A DNA stretch of 64,000 nt from Candidatus Opimibacter skivensis (GTDB lineage Bacteria > Bacteroidota > Bacteroidia > Chitinophagales > Saprospiraceae), in assembly GCA_016721905.1 (NCBI GenBank), contig JADKHH010000001.1:248001-312000 (forward strand), given 5' to 3'. This document shows positions 34,700 to 43,537 of this stretch, piece after piece. Positions within the stretch are counted from its first letter, which is position 1. Each line of letters begins with the position of its first letter. The notes beneath the pieces were generated by a model. It did no database searches. It was not told where the DNA came from and was given only the letters and a program-made list of their open reading frames with translations. Both the position numbers and the translations under genes were made by a program.

Positions 34700-35398
34700 A
34701 TGCAGGAATTCTTTTCGCAATATGCTAAGATCCAGAACCCAACATTCGAGATGGTTCTGTTCACTTTTCTCCTGGCCTTTATATGTTCTTCACTGATCGC
34801 CTTTGTGTATTGGCTCACCAGCCCGTCAACACTTCGAACCGGTAATTATATCCAGTCCCTGATCCTCAGTTCAATGATTGCGACCATGATCCTTCAAAGT
34901 ATTGGGGATAATGTTGCCTCAGGATTAGGCATCCTGGGGGCTTTAACGATCATTAACTTCAGGACCACCTTTCGCGATCCCCGTGACATCATCTTCATGT
35001 TTGCGGCCCTGGGTACCGGTATAGCTTGTGGATCGTATGTTTTTATGATTGCCATTATCGGTACAACTATGTTTTGTTTTGTCGGGGTATGCCTGAAATT
35101 CACCCCATTCCACATGGGGAGTCATGTGATTTGGGAACTGCGAATCAGGATTGAGAATCCTCAGCGAATACAAGCAATGGATGAAGTATTGAAACGTTAT
35201 TGCCGTCGTATCACCCTCATGGACATGCGAACAGATAACGGACGAGGTGCGGAAGATCAAACCCATGAAAGGGAATATCATATCCTGTTGAACGATGAAA
35301 ACAGTCACCTGGAACTGGTGGGCGCCCTCGAAGCATCGGGTCTTACCGTTCGACGCTTGTCCAAGCAGACTGTGACTGAAAATGCTATTCTTGATTAA
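34700..35398 (+). CDS. DUF4956 membrane protein
   Basis: A 232-residue DUF4956 protein with four membrane helices in the first 135 residues and the family hallmark GALTIINFRTTFRDPRDIIFM between helices. A cytoplasmic C-terminal domain of about 95 residues follows, probably ferredoxin-like. In other bacteria DUF4956 proteins are often encoded near VTC-type polymerase domains; none is seen here. Instead it starts a three-gene co-directional set with an HlyD-type adaptor 22 bases downstream and a TolC-type channel, suggesting it is the inner-membrane part of an envelope-spanning assembly. Function unknown. Confidence 0.85.
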   Translation: MQEFFSQYAKIQNPTFEMVLFTFLLAFICSSLIAFVYWLTSPSTLRTGNYIQSLILSSMIATMILQSIGDNVASGLGILGALTIINFRTTFRDPRDIIFMFAALGTGIACGSYVFMIAIIGTTMFCFVGVCLKFTPFHMGSHVIWELRIRIENPQRIQAMDEVLKRYCRRITLMDMRTDNGRGAEDQTHEREYHILLNDENSHLELVGALEASGLTVRRLSKQTVTENAILD

Positions 35399-35420
35399 TC
35401 CTCGCAGGAAGTAAGCCAAC

Positions 35421-36419
35421 ATGAGATTCAATGTACTCTATATACTTTTCCCGGTAGCGATCCTCGCCTGCCTTTGGATAGCAAGAGATTTCCAGGGAAG
35501 ACAGGGAAATACCTTTTTCGGAATAGCGGAAACAGAACCACGCATCCTCAATTTTGATCATGACCTCTCCGTGCGTGAAGTCTTCATAAAGGCCGGAGAC
35601 AAAATCAAGGCAGGAGATACCCTTGCCATTTTTCACCGGGCGGAACTCGATGAAAATGAATTTAGCCAGTACCGTGAAATGGTCACGAATGAAACTGCGC
35701 GCGCAGCCGAACGTGCTATTTTGGAAAAGGAAAAAGAGGTAGTGCAGGCAAGATTAAATGTTGACATACGGGAATTGGCGATTGATATTAAATTATTGCA
35801 AACCGAAGATTCCATTATGATGGTGTATAGAGGCAATCTTTACGGACAGTCCACTCCTGTACAGAACAGAGTAATCAAAGAACGCATTGAAGGCTTGCAA
35901 AAACAAATGGAAGATCTCAAACACGAGGCTGAAGAAGAATTGCTCGTCCTGTCAGCTAAGATCAGCGCGACGGATCAGATCGCAGCTGAGAAGGCAAATA
36001 AACTAAAAGGTCAATTGACGATGATTGCTACGGAACGTGAAAGACTAGTACTCATCAGCCCCATCAACGGGTACGTGGAAGATGTATATTTCAGCGTCAA
36101 TGCGATGATCCCTGCACATAAGGACTTAGTGAAGATCAACCCGGATACCCCTAACAAAATCATTGGGTTTATACACGAAACAAATGAAGTGCCATTATCT
36201 ATCGGAAGTAATGTGGAAATGACTTCATTTAATCGACCCGGGATTGTCTCCACCGGACTCATCGTCGGGGTCAACCCTAAAATGACGGAGCTTCCACTTC
36301 GGCTCCGGAAGTTTATAGACCTGAGATCCTGGGGGAGGGAGGTGTACATCTCCATTCCTGATACCAATTCATTTTTCATTTCCGAAAAGGTGAACATCAC
36401 ACTACCCGATGGTCAATAG
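35421..36419 (+). CDS. HlyD/membrane-fusion-type periplasmic adaptor
   Basis: A 332-residue adaptor: an N-terminal membrane anchor (VLYILFPVAILACLWIA), a lipoyl-like half (EPRILNFDHDLSVREVFIKAGDKIKAGDTLAIF), a long alpha-hairpin of about 130 residues rich in Glu/Lys/Ala (residues 80-200), the returning lipoyl half (LISPINGYVEDVYF) and a beta-barrel domain. Such adaptors bridge an inner-membrane component and a TolC channel. No ABC or RND pump is adjacent, and the only membrane partner in the operon is the DUF4956 protein. The TolC-like gene starts two bases after its stop codon. Confidence 0.85.
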   Translation: MRFNVLYILFPVAILACLWIARDFQGRQGNTFFGIAETEPRILNFDHDLSVREVFIKAGDKIKAGDTLAIFHRAELDENEFSQYREMVTNETARAAERAILEKEKEVVQARLNVDIRELAIDIKLLQTEDSIMMVYRGNLYGQSTPVQNRVIKERIEGLQKQMEDLKHEAEEELLVLSAKISATDQIAAEKANKLKGQLTMIATERERLVLISPINGYVEDVYFSVNAMIPAHKDLVKINPDTPNKIIGFIHETNEVPLSIGSNVEMTSFNRPGIVSTGLIVGVNPKMTELPLRLRKFIDLRSWGREVYISIPDTNSFFISEKVNITLPDGQ

Positions 36420-36420
36420 C

Positions 36421-37698
36421 ATGCGGTATCTGATCCTGAGTCTGGCTTTATTTTCCGGATGGTCATCGGAGGCACAAGTAATCAGTTTAGAGGAGGTGCT
36501 GGGCACTGCCATTGAAGATCAAAACGTCATACGCTATCAATCCATAAGGGATATGGCCAGTGATCTAAAGATGCATGATCCACTGGTGAAAGAAATAGCC
36601 CTGCGCATCGGATTCAATGGCAGTGTGTTGGGTGACACGATTTATGGCTACCTGCGAAATGAAGATGATCTGCGACTTCAGGTCAGTTTTAATGCTCTTG
36701 GAGTTCGCCAGAAACAGAAGCAGGTAAAATCGGCAAGATTACAAACCTTAACCACCAGGCAGGGCGTATTGACCCATTCAGCATTAACTGACCGATATGA
36801 AGCTTTGTCGGAGTATGTCTATACAATTCCAACACTGGATGGGCTGAAACATCTGGATACACTTCTTTATCATGAACATGACATCATCAAAAGTATGCTT
36901 GCTACAGGAATACTTGAAGTGAAAGTAAGCCGGATACTTGATGTCGAAGAAGACCGCAATCGGGTGATGCTGGATATCAATGAGACAGCAGAAAAGTTAA
37001 GGCGCGCCAAACTCGGGATAGAAAAATATGCAGGCACCTTTTCTTCTATCGACATGGAGCAACTGGCTTCCATCGAAGATTTGAGACAATTATTTATATT
37101 CTTGAAGACTTCAGGCTATGTGGAACATCCTGACAATCTTGCCTTATCGGCGGAGATTAAAAAGGATTCCACAGTCTTTGCTTATACCTCCGCACAAAAC
37201 CGCCAGATACTGGATTATGTATCCGTTGGCTATCAGAATCCACTATACCTTGAACGTCCGAACAAATTCAATACTTCTAACAACTTCGCATTCCGGCTTG
37301 GGCTACTAGTTCCTATTACAGCCAACAACCGATACAGAAAGGGAGATGCGCTGCTTGATCTGCAAGAAAGTCAGGCCGAAGCTGATGAAGCCAGGATAGA
37401 TCGGGATCAATCCTGGCGTAGCCAGATAGCCTTATTAGACGGACTCTTTAGTGATTATGATCTGGCGACTGACCTCTTAGATAATAGTTTAATCCGTCAA
37501 ATGCTTTCTAATCCGGCACTGATGGCTAATATTACGCCATTGGAGCATGTCGAATTGGAAATTGCACAGCAAAAGCTGGTATTGCACCAACTTGAACTAA
37601 TACAGGACATAGCTTCTGCATATATTGAACTCCTCAGCCTATCCGGCTATCTCGCCTGGAATCCGGAAACCAATTATTTAGCTAAACGTACTGATTAA
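36421..37698 (+). CDS. TolC-type outer membrane channel protein
   Basis: A 425-residue outer-membrane factor. ATG 36421 gives the signal peptide MRYLILSLALFSGWSSEA; the ATG at 36409 overlaps the adaptor and is less likely. Long helices with heptad-like spacing occupy residues 90-220 and 300-420, separated by beta segments (FAFRLGLLVPITANNRYRKG), the layout of a TolC protomer. The adaptor's stop and this start are separated by one base, so they are translated together. It probably forms a trimeric channel docked to the HlyD-like adaptor. Confidence 0.82.
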   Translation: MRYLILSLALFSGWSSEAQVISLEEVLGTAIEDQNVIRYQSIRDMASDLKMHDPLVKEIALRIGFNGSVLGDTIYGYLRNEDDLRLQVSFNALGVRQKQKQVKSARLQTLTTRQGVLTHSALTDRYEALSEYVYTIPTLDGLKHLDTLLYHEHDIIKSMLATGILEVKVSRILDVEEDRNRVMLDINETAEKLRRAKLGIEKYAGTFSSIDMEQLASIEDLRQLFIFLKTSGYVEHPDNLALSAEIKKDSTVFAYTSAQNRQILDYVSVGYQNPLYLERPNKFNTSNNFAFRLGLLVPITANNRYRKGDALLDLQESQAEADEARIDRDQSWRSQIALLDGLFSDYDLATDLLDNSLIRQMLSNPALMANITPLEHVELEIAQQKLVLHQLELIQDIASAYIELLSLSGYLAWNPETNYLAKRTD

Positions 37699-37710
37699 GC
37701 ATTTTTTCAG

Positions 37711-37959
37711 TTAACTTGAAATTAAGTATGGCCGGGCATGTTTAAAAAAAAATAAACCTCCAGGCAGTGAGTACAACCCTGATAGGATTTCCTCTTGTCT
37801 AAATTGCTTGTATTTTTGAATCATGACTGACGAATAAAATCCTTTGAAATCACCTTTTCTTACCTGTCCAATTAAAATAATTGCTTTTACAAAGGGGCTT
37901 ATACTGTCACCTTTCGATAGCCTTTTCAATTGCTCATTCAAGACTGTTCGCACGATCAT
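37711..37959 (-). CDS. Possible small protein, unrecognised
   Basis: An 82-codon frame starting ATG 37959 (MIVRTVLNEQLKRL) lies in the gap between the TolC-like gene and the SprB-repeat gene, convergent with the first and divergent from the second. Its composition (Lys, Arg, Gln, hydrophobics) is plausible for a small basic protein, but no family is recognised. Without it, 37699-37978 would be empty. Confidence 0.25.
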   Translation of the reverse strand: MIVRTVLNEQLKRLSKGDSISPFVKAIILIGQVRKGDFKGFYSSVMIQKYKQFRQEEILSGLYSLPGGLFFFKHARPYLISS

Positions 37960-37978
37960 TGAAACGGTTGCCTGTCGT

Positions 37979-40297
37979 ATGATGTTGGTCCTGTTATTAT
38001 CGCTTTGCAGTTCTTTGGTGTTTGCCCAACCGGAACCCTGCGGCCCGGTTCCAGACATGACATCAACATGCATTCAGGCTTGTGTGATCTGTGATATTGA
38101 TGGGTATGTAGGCATCAATAATGATACACAGACTGGACAGGAACCTCCCGGTTTTTGTACAGGCACCGCGCATCACATGCAATGGATTGCCTTTATTGCC
38201 GGCAGCACCAATCTGACCATCACGGTCACCCCTTCAAATTGTGATGAAGGTGACGGACTTGAAGTTGCAATTTACTATAGCCTTAACTGTAATACCTTTC
38301 AACTTGTATCCAATTGTGATGGAGATATTCAGGAAGGTCAGGTTGGAGTGTTTTCAAATACAGTTCCGTTAATCATTGGACAGTATTATTACTTTGTGAT
38401 GGATGGCAACATGGATGATATTTGCCAATACGTTATCAATGTCACTTCCGGCACAACCCTTGTTCCACCACTACCTGCTGCAGGGCCTATCCAGGGGCCA
38501 ACGAGTGTTTGCCAATCCGAACCCACAATCTTTTCCATTCCTGCCATTCCAGGAGCCACGGCTTACCGATGGACTCTTGATGGCAATCTTGCAGGCAATG
38601 GGATATCCAATGAGATCAGTTTTCCTCAACCCGGCGTTTACGAACTCTGCGTCGAGGCTTACAATGTATGTGATACAGCAGCTCCTGCATGCCAGATTAT
38701 TACTGTTCACCCTGCTAGTGTTACTGAAGATTCGGTTGGATTGTGCGAAGGTGATTGTCTTGTGTTTGGAGATACCACTATCTGTGATCCCGGCCTCTAC
38801 GTTCTCCATTTAACCAATATCTATGGATGTGATAGCATTGTTAACTTGACAGTGTCTTTACTCTCATTTACAGAAATAGACCTTGAGGTGATGATATGCA
38901 CAACGGATAGTATCCAGCTCAATGGAACATGGTATAGTCTGCCGGGACAGTATGACATTATGCTTGCTTCGACTTCTGGTTGTGATAGCATAATTCATTT
39001 GGATTTGCAAACGATTGTATGTGAATTTGACGGTCAGCTTGATGCAGTACCTGTCATGTGTGCCGGTGACTTCACTGGTGAACTGGTTCTCGAGGTATCA
39101 ACCGGTGCTCCGCCATTTACCTTTGCATGGCAACACTCCGGCGATGGTCTCTCCGGTTCTGGAACGGTCTCTGCTCTGAACACACCAGAAAGAATTACTA
39201 ACCTTCCGGCAGGAAACTACTTCGTCACTGTCACTGACCTTTTTGGCAACGACCTCATTGTGTCTGCTTCGATAAGTGAACCACCAGTGTTGAGTGTTGA
39301 ACTCTCTGCCGTTGACTATAATGGATTCAATATCACATGTCATGGAGCAATGGATGGTCAGGTGATGGCCTTTGCTCAAGGAGGAACCCCGCCATATCAA
39401 TATACCTGGAGTACGGGAGATACCCTTACTCAAGTAGTGAACCTTGCACCACAAACCTACAACCTGACTATTACTGATTTTGCAGGTTGTGAAATCATAG
39501 ACACGATAACACTAACGGAGCCGTCACCATTAAATCTTGATGTCTCCTACATCGATCCTTCATGCAACGGTCCTAATACAGGTGTAATAGAAGTCGTTGG
39601 CATGCCCGGTGGTGCACCACCATATCAATACACGATTACAGGTGGAGATACGAATTCCACAGGCCTGTTTATTTCATTGCAGGAAGGATTATATACAGTT
39701 TCATGCTATGATGCCAATGGATGCAGCAATTCTTCCACTGACGTGTTGACAGGCTCCATTATCCCGCACCTGGAAGCAGGTGAGGATATTGAAATAGAGT
39801 TAGGATACTCTACTCCCCTATCTGGTATTGTTGATATTCCAGACGCGATGGTAGAATGGACACCATCTGTTCATCTTTCCTGCACTTTCTGTCTTGATCC
39901 TGTCGCCTCACCTTTCGTGACCACAGTCTACACCTTGACAGGCATTTCTTCTGATGGATGCGTCAGTATGGATAGTCTGACGGTACATGTGCGAAAAAGT
40001 GATGCGGCAGTATATGTGCCTAATGCCTTTTCACCTAACGATGATGGCATCAATGATTATTTAACTGTGTATGGGAATCGCTCTGTCAAGCAGATCGACA
40101 AACTTAGTATTTTCTCCAGATGGGGAGATCTTGTTTTTGAAGAGAATGTCTTTATGCCAAACGATGCGTTACGTGGATGGGATGGTACTTTTCACAACAA
40201 ACCTGTACAGACCGGTGTATTTACATGGGTCGCTGAAGTACGCTTTCTCGACGATGTTGTATCAAAATATTCAGGAGACATTACTTTGATTCGTTAG
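37979..40297 (+). CDS. Large secreted protein with SprB-like repeats and T9SS type B (gliding-associated) C-terminal domain
   Basis: A 772-residue surface protein. ATG 37979 gives a signal peptide (MMLVLLLSLCSSLVFAQ). A Cys-rich N-terminal domain (residues 20-150) and an Ig/PKD-like domain (PTSVCQSEPTIFSI) follow. Then come about three SprB-type repeats (GGTPPYQYTWSTGDTLTQVV, GGAPPYQYTITGGD and an upstream diverged copy). The C-terminal domain of about 85 residues (YVPNAFSPNDDGINDYL, FSRWGDLVFE, GWDGTFHNKPVQTGVFTW) is the gliding-motility-associated T9SS type B signal. Proteins like this form adhesins or gliding surface filaments. It is transcribed alone. Confidence 0.88.
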   Translation: MMLVLLLSLCSSLVFAQPEPCGPVPDMTSTCIQACVICDIDGYVGINNDTQTGQEPPGFCTGTAHHMQWIAFIAGSTNLTITVTPSNCDEGDGLEVAIYYSLNCNTFQLVSNCDGDIQEGQVGVFSNTVPLIIGQYYYFVMDGNMDDICQYVINVTSGTTLVPPLPAAGPIQGPTSVCQSEPTIFSIPAIPGATAYRWTLDGNLAGNGISNEISFPQPGVYELCVEAYNVCDTAAPACQIITVHPASVTEDSVGLCEGDCLVFGDTTICDPGLYVLHLTNIYGCDSIVNLTVSLLSFTEIDLEVMICTTDSIQLNGTWYSLPGQYDIMLASTSGCDSIIHLDLQTIVCEFDGQLDAVPVMCAGDFTGELVLEVSTGAPPFTFAWQHSGDGLSGSGTVSALNTPERITNLPAGNYFVTVTDLFGNDLIVSASISEPPVLSVELSAVDYNGFNITCHGAMDGQVMAFAQGGTPPYQYTWSTGDTLTQVVNLAPQTYNLTITDFAGCEIIDTITLTEPSPLNLDVSYIDPSCNGPNTGVIEVVGMPGGAPPYQYTITGGDTNSTGLFISLQEGLYTVSCYDANGCSNSSTDVLTGSIIPHLEAGEDIEIELGYSTPLSGIVDIPDAMVEWTPSVHLSCTFCLDPVASPFVTTVYTLTGISSDGCVSMDSLTVHVRKSDAAVYVPNAFSPNDDGINDYLTVYGNRSVKQIDKLSIFSRWGDLVFEENVFMPNDALRGWDGTFHNKPVQTGVFTWVAEVRFLDDVVSKYSGDITLIR

Positions 40298-40320
40298 TTG
40301 ATAAACATCTGTCGTTTTAT

Positions 40321-41565
40321 CTAATACACCTTTTCTTCGCAACGGCATTTGTCCATGATCTTGGTAGTGTTTATTTTATAGGAGTGGTAATCAATGTTTG
40401 CTTCGTCACAGGACATCTTCACTAATCCCGCAGGCAATTCATCAATCTGGGCATACTGGACCATTTTAATAAACTTCTTTCCTTCAAGATCTTTGGAACC
40501 CAGATATTGACAGACTACTTGTTTTTGGGTGATGTGGAAAGAATCAAGTCCGATGGATATCCTGTTGGTGTTGACTTCCTGCATCAGGCTGTCCGTATAA
40601 AAGACAAATGGTCTGTAGATTTCTCCCAGTACCAGATTCATGGTAGTTTTCATAAAATTGAATCCTGGCCTTGGTGCAACGGGATGATTGCCAATTAACT
40701 CCATCAGTGTTGCATAGATGGAAGGATGCAATTCCCCTGCATAAAAGGCATTCCGGATAATCCGGAGTACCCGGTCGCTGGTCTCTTCGTTTCCCAGTTG
40801 AACAAAATGTCTTAAAAGAATATAAACAACTTCACCCCATTGATGGTCATTGTCATAAAAGACCCCTATCGTTTCCTCTCCGGGAAATCCATATTGATCG
40901 TATAACTTTTCAAAGCGGGAAAAATTTTCCTGGTCGACACTATCCCTTCGTGCATAAATGGCTTTACGTGTTTCATAATCCTTTTGACTAATACCATCAT
41001 AATCTCTGATCTCCTGATCGATCCTAAACATATCTCTCAGTGATTTATGGAACATAGTCTCCTCACGCTTTGATTTCTTTTGAGCTTTCACTAGTTTGTT
41101 GATCGTAGCCAGATTTTCTTTGCTGAATATCCTTTTGGGGAGTTGAATAAATAACTGCGCAGTATCGACTTGCTTATTGATCATTAGCTGATGCATTGGC
41201 ACTTCATTCTTTTGAGATAAACCACATTTCGCATTGAGCAGAATATAATTTTTCAAGTCTTCAAAGAATGGATTCGCCTTGTGCATAAAGGCCGTATCAT
41301 ACATTACAGAGGCTTTTTCAAATTGGTTGTCGTAAATCGCTCTTGCAGCAAGATTGGTGAATTTGTAATAAGCAGCAAGTTCTCTTGACAAGGGGACCAG
41401 ATTAGTGTCAACAGAATTCAGTTTTGAAACAAAAGTGCCTGCTCCCAGAATTGGGCTAAAATCGTTACACAGGCTATTTGAACCCTGATAACCATTCAAG
41501 TGAAAAGGGCCAACCAAATAGAAAAGAGGGAGTATCCAGACCCATCGCCATTTCTTTCGATTCAT
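40321..41565 (-). CDS. DUF6624-like exported protein
   Basis: A 414-residue protein starting at ATG 41565 (MNRKKWRWVWILPLFYLVG, one N-terminal membrane or signal segment). The helical middle contains the DQEIRDYDG...D..NFSRFEKLYDQYGFPGEETIG pattern typical of DUF6624 proteins, followed by ILLRHFVQLGNEETSDRVL and YATLMELI. DUF6624 has no known activity to my knowledge. Convergent with the SprB-type gene, 23 bases apart. Confidence 0.55.
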   Translation of the reverse strand: MNRKKWRWVWILPLFYLVGPFHLNGYQGSNSLCNDFSPILGAGTFVSKLNSVDTNLVPLSRELAAYYKFTNLAARAIYDNQFEKASVMYDTAFMHKANPFFEDLKNYILLNAKCGLSQKNEVPMHQLMINKQVDTAQLFIQLPKRIFSKENLATINKLVKAQKKSKREETMFHKSLRDMFRIDQEIRDYDGISQKDYETRKAIYARRDSVDQENFSRFEKLYDQYGFPGEETIGVFYDNDHQWGEVVYILLRHFVQLGNEETSDRVLRIIRNAFYAGELHPSIYATLMELIGNHPVAPRPGFNFMKTTMNLVLGEIYRPFVFYTDSLMQEVNTNRISIGLDSFHITQKQVVCQYLGSKDLEGKKFIKMVQYAQIDELPAGLVKMSCDEANIDYHSYKINTTKIMDKCRCEEKVY

Positions 41566-41793
41566 AAAAGCATAATATTTGACGATTAACATAGTCAATA
41601 ATCTGTGATTTGATAGTTCAAAGTTACTGGTTTAAATGGAGGATAGTTTGGGATGGAGGCGAGCGAAGGCGGAGAGAGAGGGATTGGCTGCGCCGATCCC
41701 AAAGAGGGGGATAAACAATCATAGCGCCTTGCAGGCTTATTTTTCAATAACGCTAATTCCTTACAAAAAAGTTTGATGGTCTTAGCGCTATTG

Positions 41794-41814
41794 AAAAAGC
41801 CTCCTCTCGGAGGC
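41794..41814 (-). terminator. Intrinsic terminator after tRNA-Ser
   Basis: On the minus strand GCCTCC-GAGA-GGAGGC (41814-41799) is a perfect 6-bp hairpin with a tetraloop followed by TTTTT (41798-41794). It lies 16 bases past the tRNA-Ser 3' end in the direction of transcription. Confidence 0.85.
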
Positions 41815-41829
41815 CTATGATTATTTGCG

Positions 41830-41916
41830 CGGAGAGACAGGGATTCGAACCCTCGGTACAGTTGCCCGTACAACGGTTTTCGAGACCGTCCCATTCAACC
41901 ACTCTGGCATCTCTCC
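41830..41916 (-). tRNA. tRNA-Ser(CGA)
   Basis: An 87-nt class II tRNA. On the minus strand the acceptor stem GGAGAGA/TCTCTCC is perfect with discriminator G. Anticodon stem ACGGT/ACCGT with loop CTCGAAA gives CGA. A long variable arm (TGTAC...GTAC) precedes the T arm GAGGG-TTCGAAT-CCCTG. No CCA is encoded. The long variable arm and G discriminator fit serine. Confidence 0.95.
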
Positions 41917-41981
41917 AATACTTAAGTCACATTTGCAGCGTTACCTTTGAAGCGCAAGAACACCCCTCGTATCACCATACA

Positions 41982-42398
41982 ATGAACAAACTAATATTTG
42001 CAAGTTTACTTCTTTCTTTTGTCTCCTGCACTATGCAGGACAACAATCCTTGTTCCTTACCTGAACTCAAGGATAAGGTCTATACAGGGTCTATCTTAAT
42101 CTGTGATACAATCCAGGATCAATTTAAGACATATGAGGGAATCTCCACCTTGACTTATTTAGATTCAATTTTTACTATCCACACCATAAGCATAGATTCA
42201 TTATTTTTTTTAGATCAAACAGTCATGGTTTCAGGCGAATGCAGCGTATTCGAATACACAGTTTGGCATGATTTACTAACCTTAAGTGATCACAAGGTAA
42301 TTGGAAAGCTTGATGGCAATTTATACCACCTGTTCATAGACATTGAGGCAGGCAATTGTGATGATCGCCAGGTTTTTATAGGACAAGCCCAAAATTGA
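41982..42398 (+). CDS. Small lipoprotein, function unknown
   Basis: A 138-residue protein starting at ATG 41982 (MNKLIFASLLLSFVSC), a clear lipoprotein signal with the modified cysteine at residue 16. The longer frame upstream runs through the tRNA and is not real. The mature part is acidic, beta-rich and carries four cysteines (CSLPELK, LICDTI, GECSVFE, GNCDDR) that could form disulfides. No family recognised; likely periplasmic or outer-membrane attached. Confidence 0.65.
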   Translation: MNKLIFASLLLSFVSCTMQDNNPCSLPELKDKVYTGSILICDTIQDQFKTYEGISTLTYLDSIFTIHTISIDSLFFLDQTVMVSGECSVFEYTVWHDLLTLSDHKVIGKLDGNLYHLFIDIEAGNCDDRQVFIGQAQN

Positions 42399-42480
42399 AT
42401 TTTACTGGATTATCTATTTCGACTTTTTCAGTATGAATACTTTAGTCTGATTCCCTTACTTTTACAAATATTTTCACACT

Positions 42481-42536
42481 CACAACTCACAACTCACAAC
42501 TCACAACTCACAACTCACAACTCACAACTCACAACT
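42481..42536. repeat. 7-bp tandem repeat, CACAACT x8
   Basis: Eight perfect copies of CACAACT directly precede the probable TTG start (42542) of the mechanosensitive channel gene. Because 7 is not a multiple of 3, gain or loss of a unit would shift any reading frame entering from upstream and would change spacing to a promoter or ribosome-binding site. Confidence 0.85.
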
Positions 42537-42541
42537 CACCA

Positions 42542-43424
42542 TTGACAAGACAACCTCGCATACCAATTCCTTTCCGTTACGTGTTCAAACTCCTTGTGGA
42601 GTTGAGCTTGTTAGGACTGGTTGCATTTTTTTATAGCAAGAGTGCCTCCTGGTTGGATGATTTCTCCTTTGTCGGGCCAGTTATGCTGGTGATATTGCGT
42701 TTCCTGATTTTCCTCTTTGGCGCAAGTCTTGTCGTTAGGCTGCTGGCAATGATATACCGCGGCAGGAAACATCTACCCTACCATAAGCGCGACAATGTCA
42801 CCACCGGACTGAGCAACCTGTTCATCATGTTTATTGCCGCCTATGGTTTTATTTCCATCTTCGGCCTGTTCGGCATCAGTCTAGCCCACATGTTTACGAC
42901 GCTATCAATTGTGGCAGCTGCGATTGCGATTATATCAAAAGATTTCTTCGCGGATATCATCAGCGGCGTCGTGATCAGTTTCAGCAAGGAAATCTCCATT
43001 GATGATCATGTCAAGATCGGGGATCACCGCGGCAAGATCCTGGATATCAACATAGCCAAGACGGCACTGCTGAATGAAGATGACGATATTATCTTTATCC
43101 CCAATAGTACAGTGTTCACCAGCGATGTGATCAACTACACCAAGAAGCAGATCAAGAAGACAAGTATCGAATTTGAAATTCCTTCCAGGCAGTATTGACT
43201 CTATTGAAGAACTGGAAGAACAACTCATTCTATCCCTCGTAGAATACCATCATCTTATTGAACCGAACTCCTACTACCTCCGGGTCGTCCATATCAAGAA
43301 AGACTTGTTATCCCTCAAGTTTCAATACAACCTGATCCAGTTTAGCCGCGAGATGGAACGTACCATCAAGCGCAAGGCCGTGAGACATATCGTGAAGAAT
43401 ATCTCGGCGGCGAAGACTAAATAA
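42542..43424 (+). CDS. MscS-family mechanosensitive ion channel, one frameshift near the C-terminus
   Basis: An about 293-residue small-conductance mechanosensitive channel that opens under membrane tension to release osmolytes. Three membrane helices (FVGPVMLVILRFLIFLFGA, LSNLFIMFIAAYGFISIFGL, THMFTTLSIVAAAIAIISKDF) are followed by the MscS beta domain (GVVISFSKEISIDDHVKIGDHRGKIL). The first frame stops at 43198, but the C-terminal alpha/beta domain continues in the next frame (SIEELEEQLILSLVEYHHL) to 43424; one base is out of place near 43185. The start appears to be TTG 42542 right after a heptamer repeat; no better start exists in that frame. Confidence 0.8.
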
Positions 43425-43445
43425 CACTGTTTGCCTCCTCTTTAG

Positions 43446-43517
43446 GCCCCCTTCGCCCTTGGGCTCCTCCCGGTGTAGCTGCGCAACCCCGGGGTCAAAA
43501 GGAAATTTTCGTACTAG
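43446..43517. repeat. Shortened copy of the 60.2-kb inverted-repeat element
   Basis: GCCCCCTTCGCCC...CTCCTCCC...GCGCAACCCCGGGG...GGAAATTTTCG follows the same order of blocks as the first part and the end of the element at 60215-60378, with the middle missing. It lies between the convergent mscS and glutathione-synthetase-like genes. Confidence 0.5.
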
Positions 43518-43537
43518 CCTTTTCCTCCGCCTCCGCC

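Noticed and set aside
41595..41894. 99-codon minus-strand frame through the tRNA-Ser region
   Set aside because: It overlaps the tRNA on the same strand and has no protein-like features outside it.
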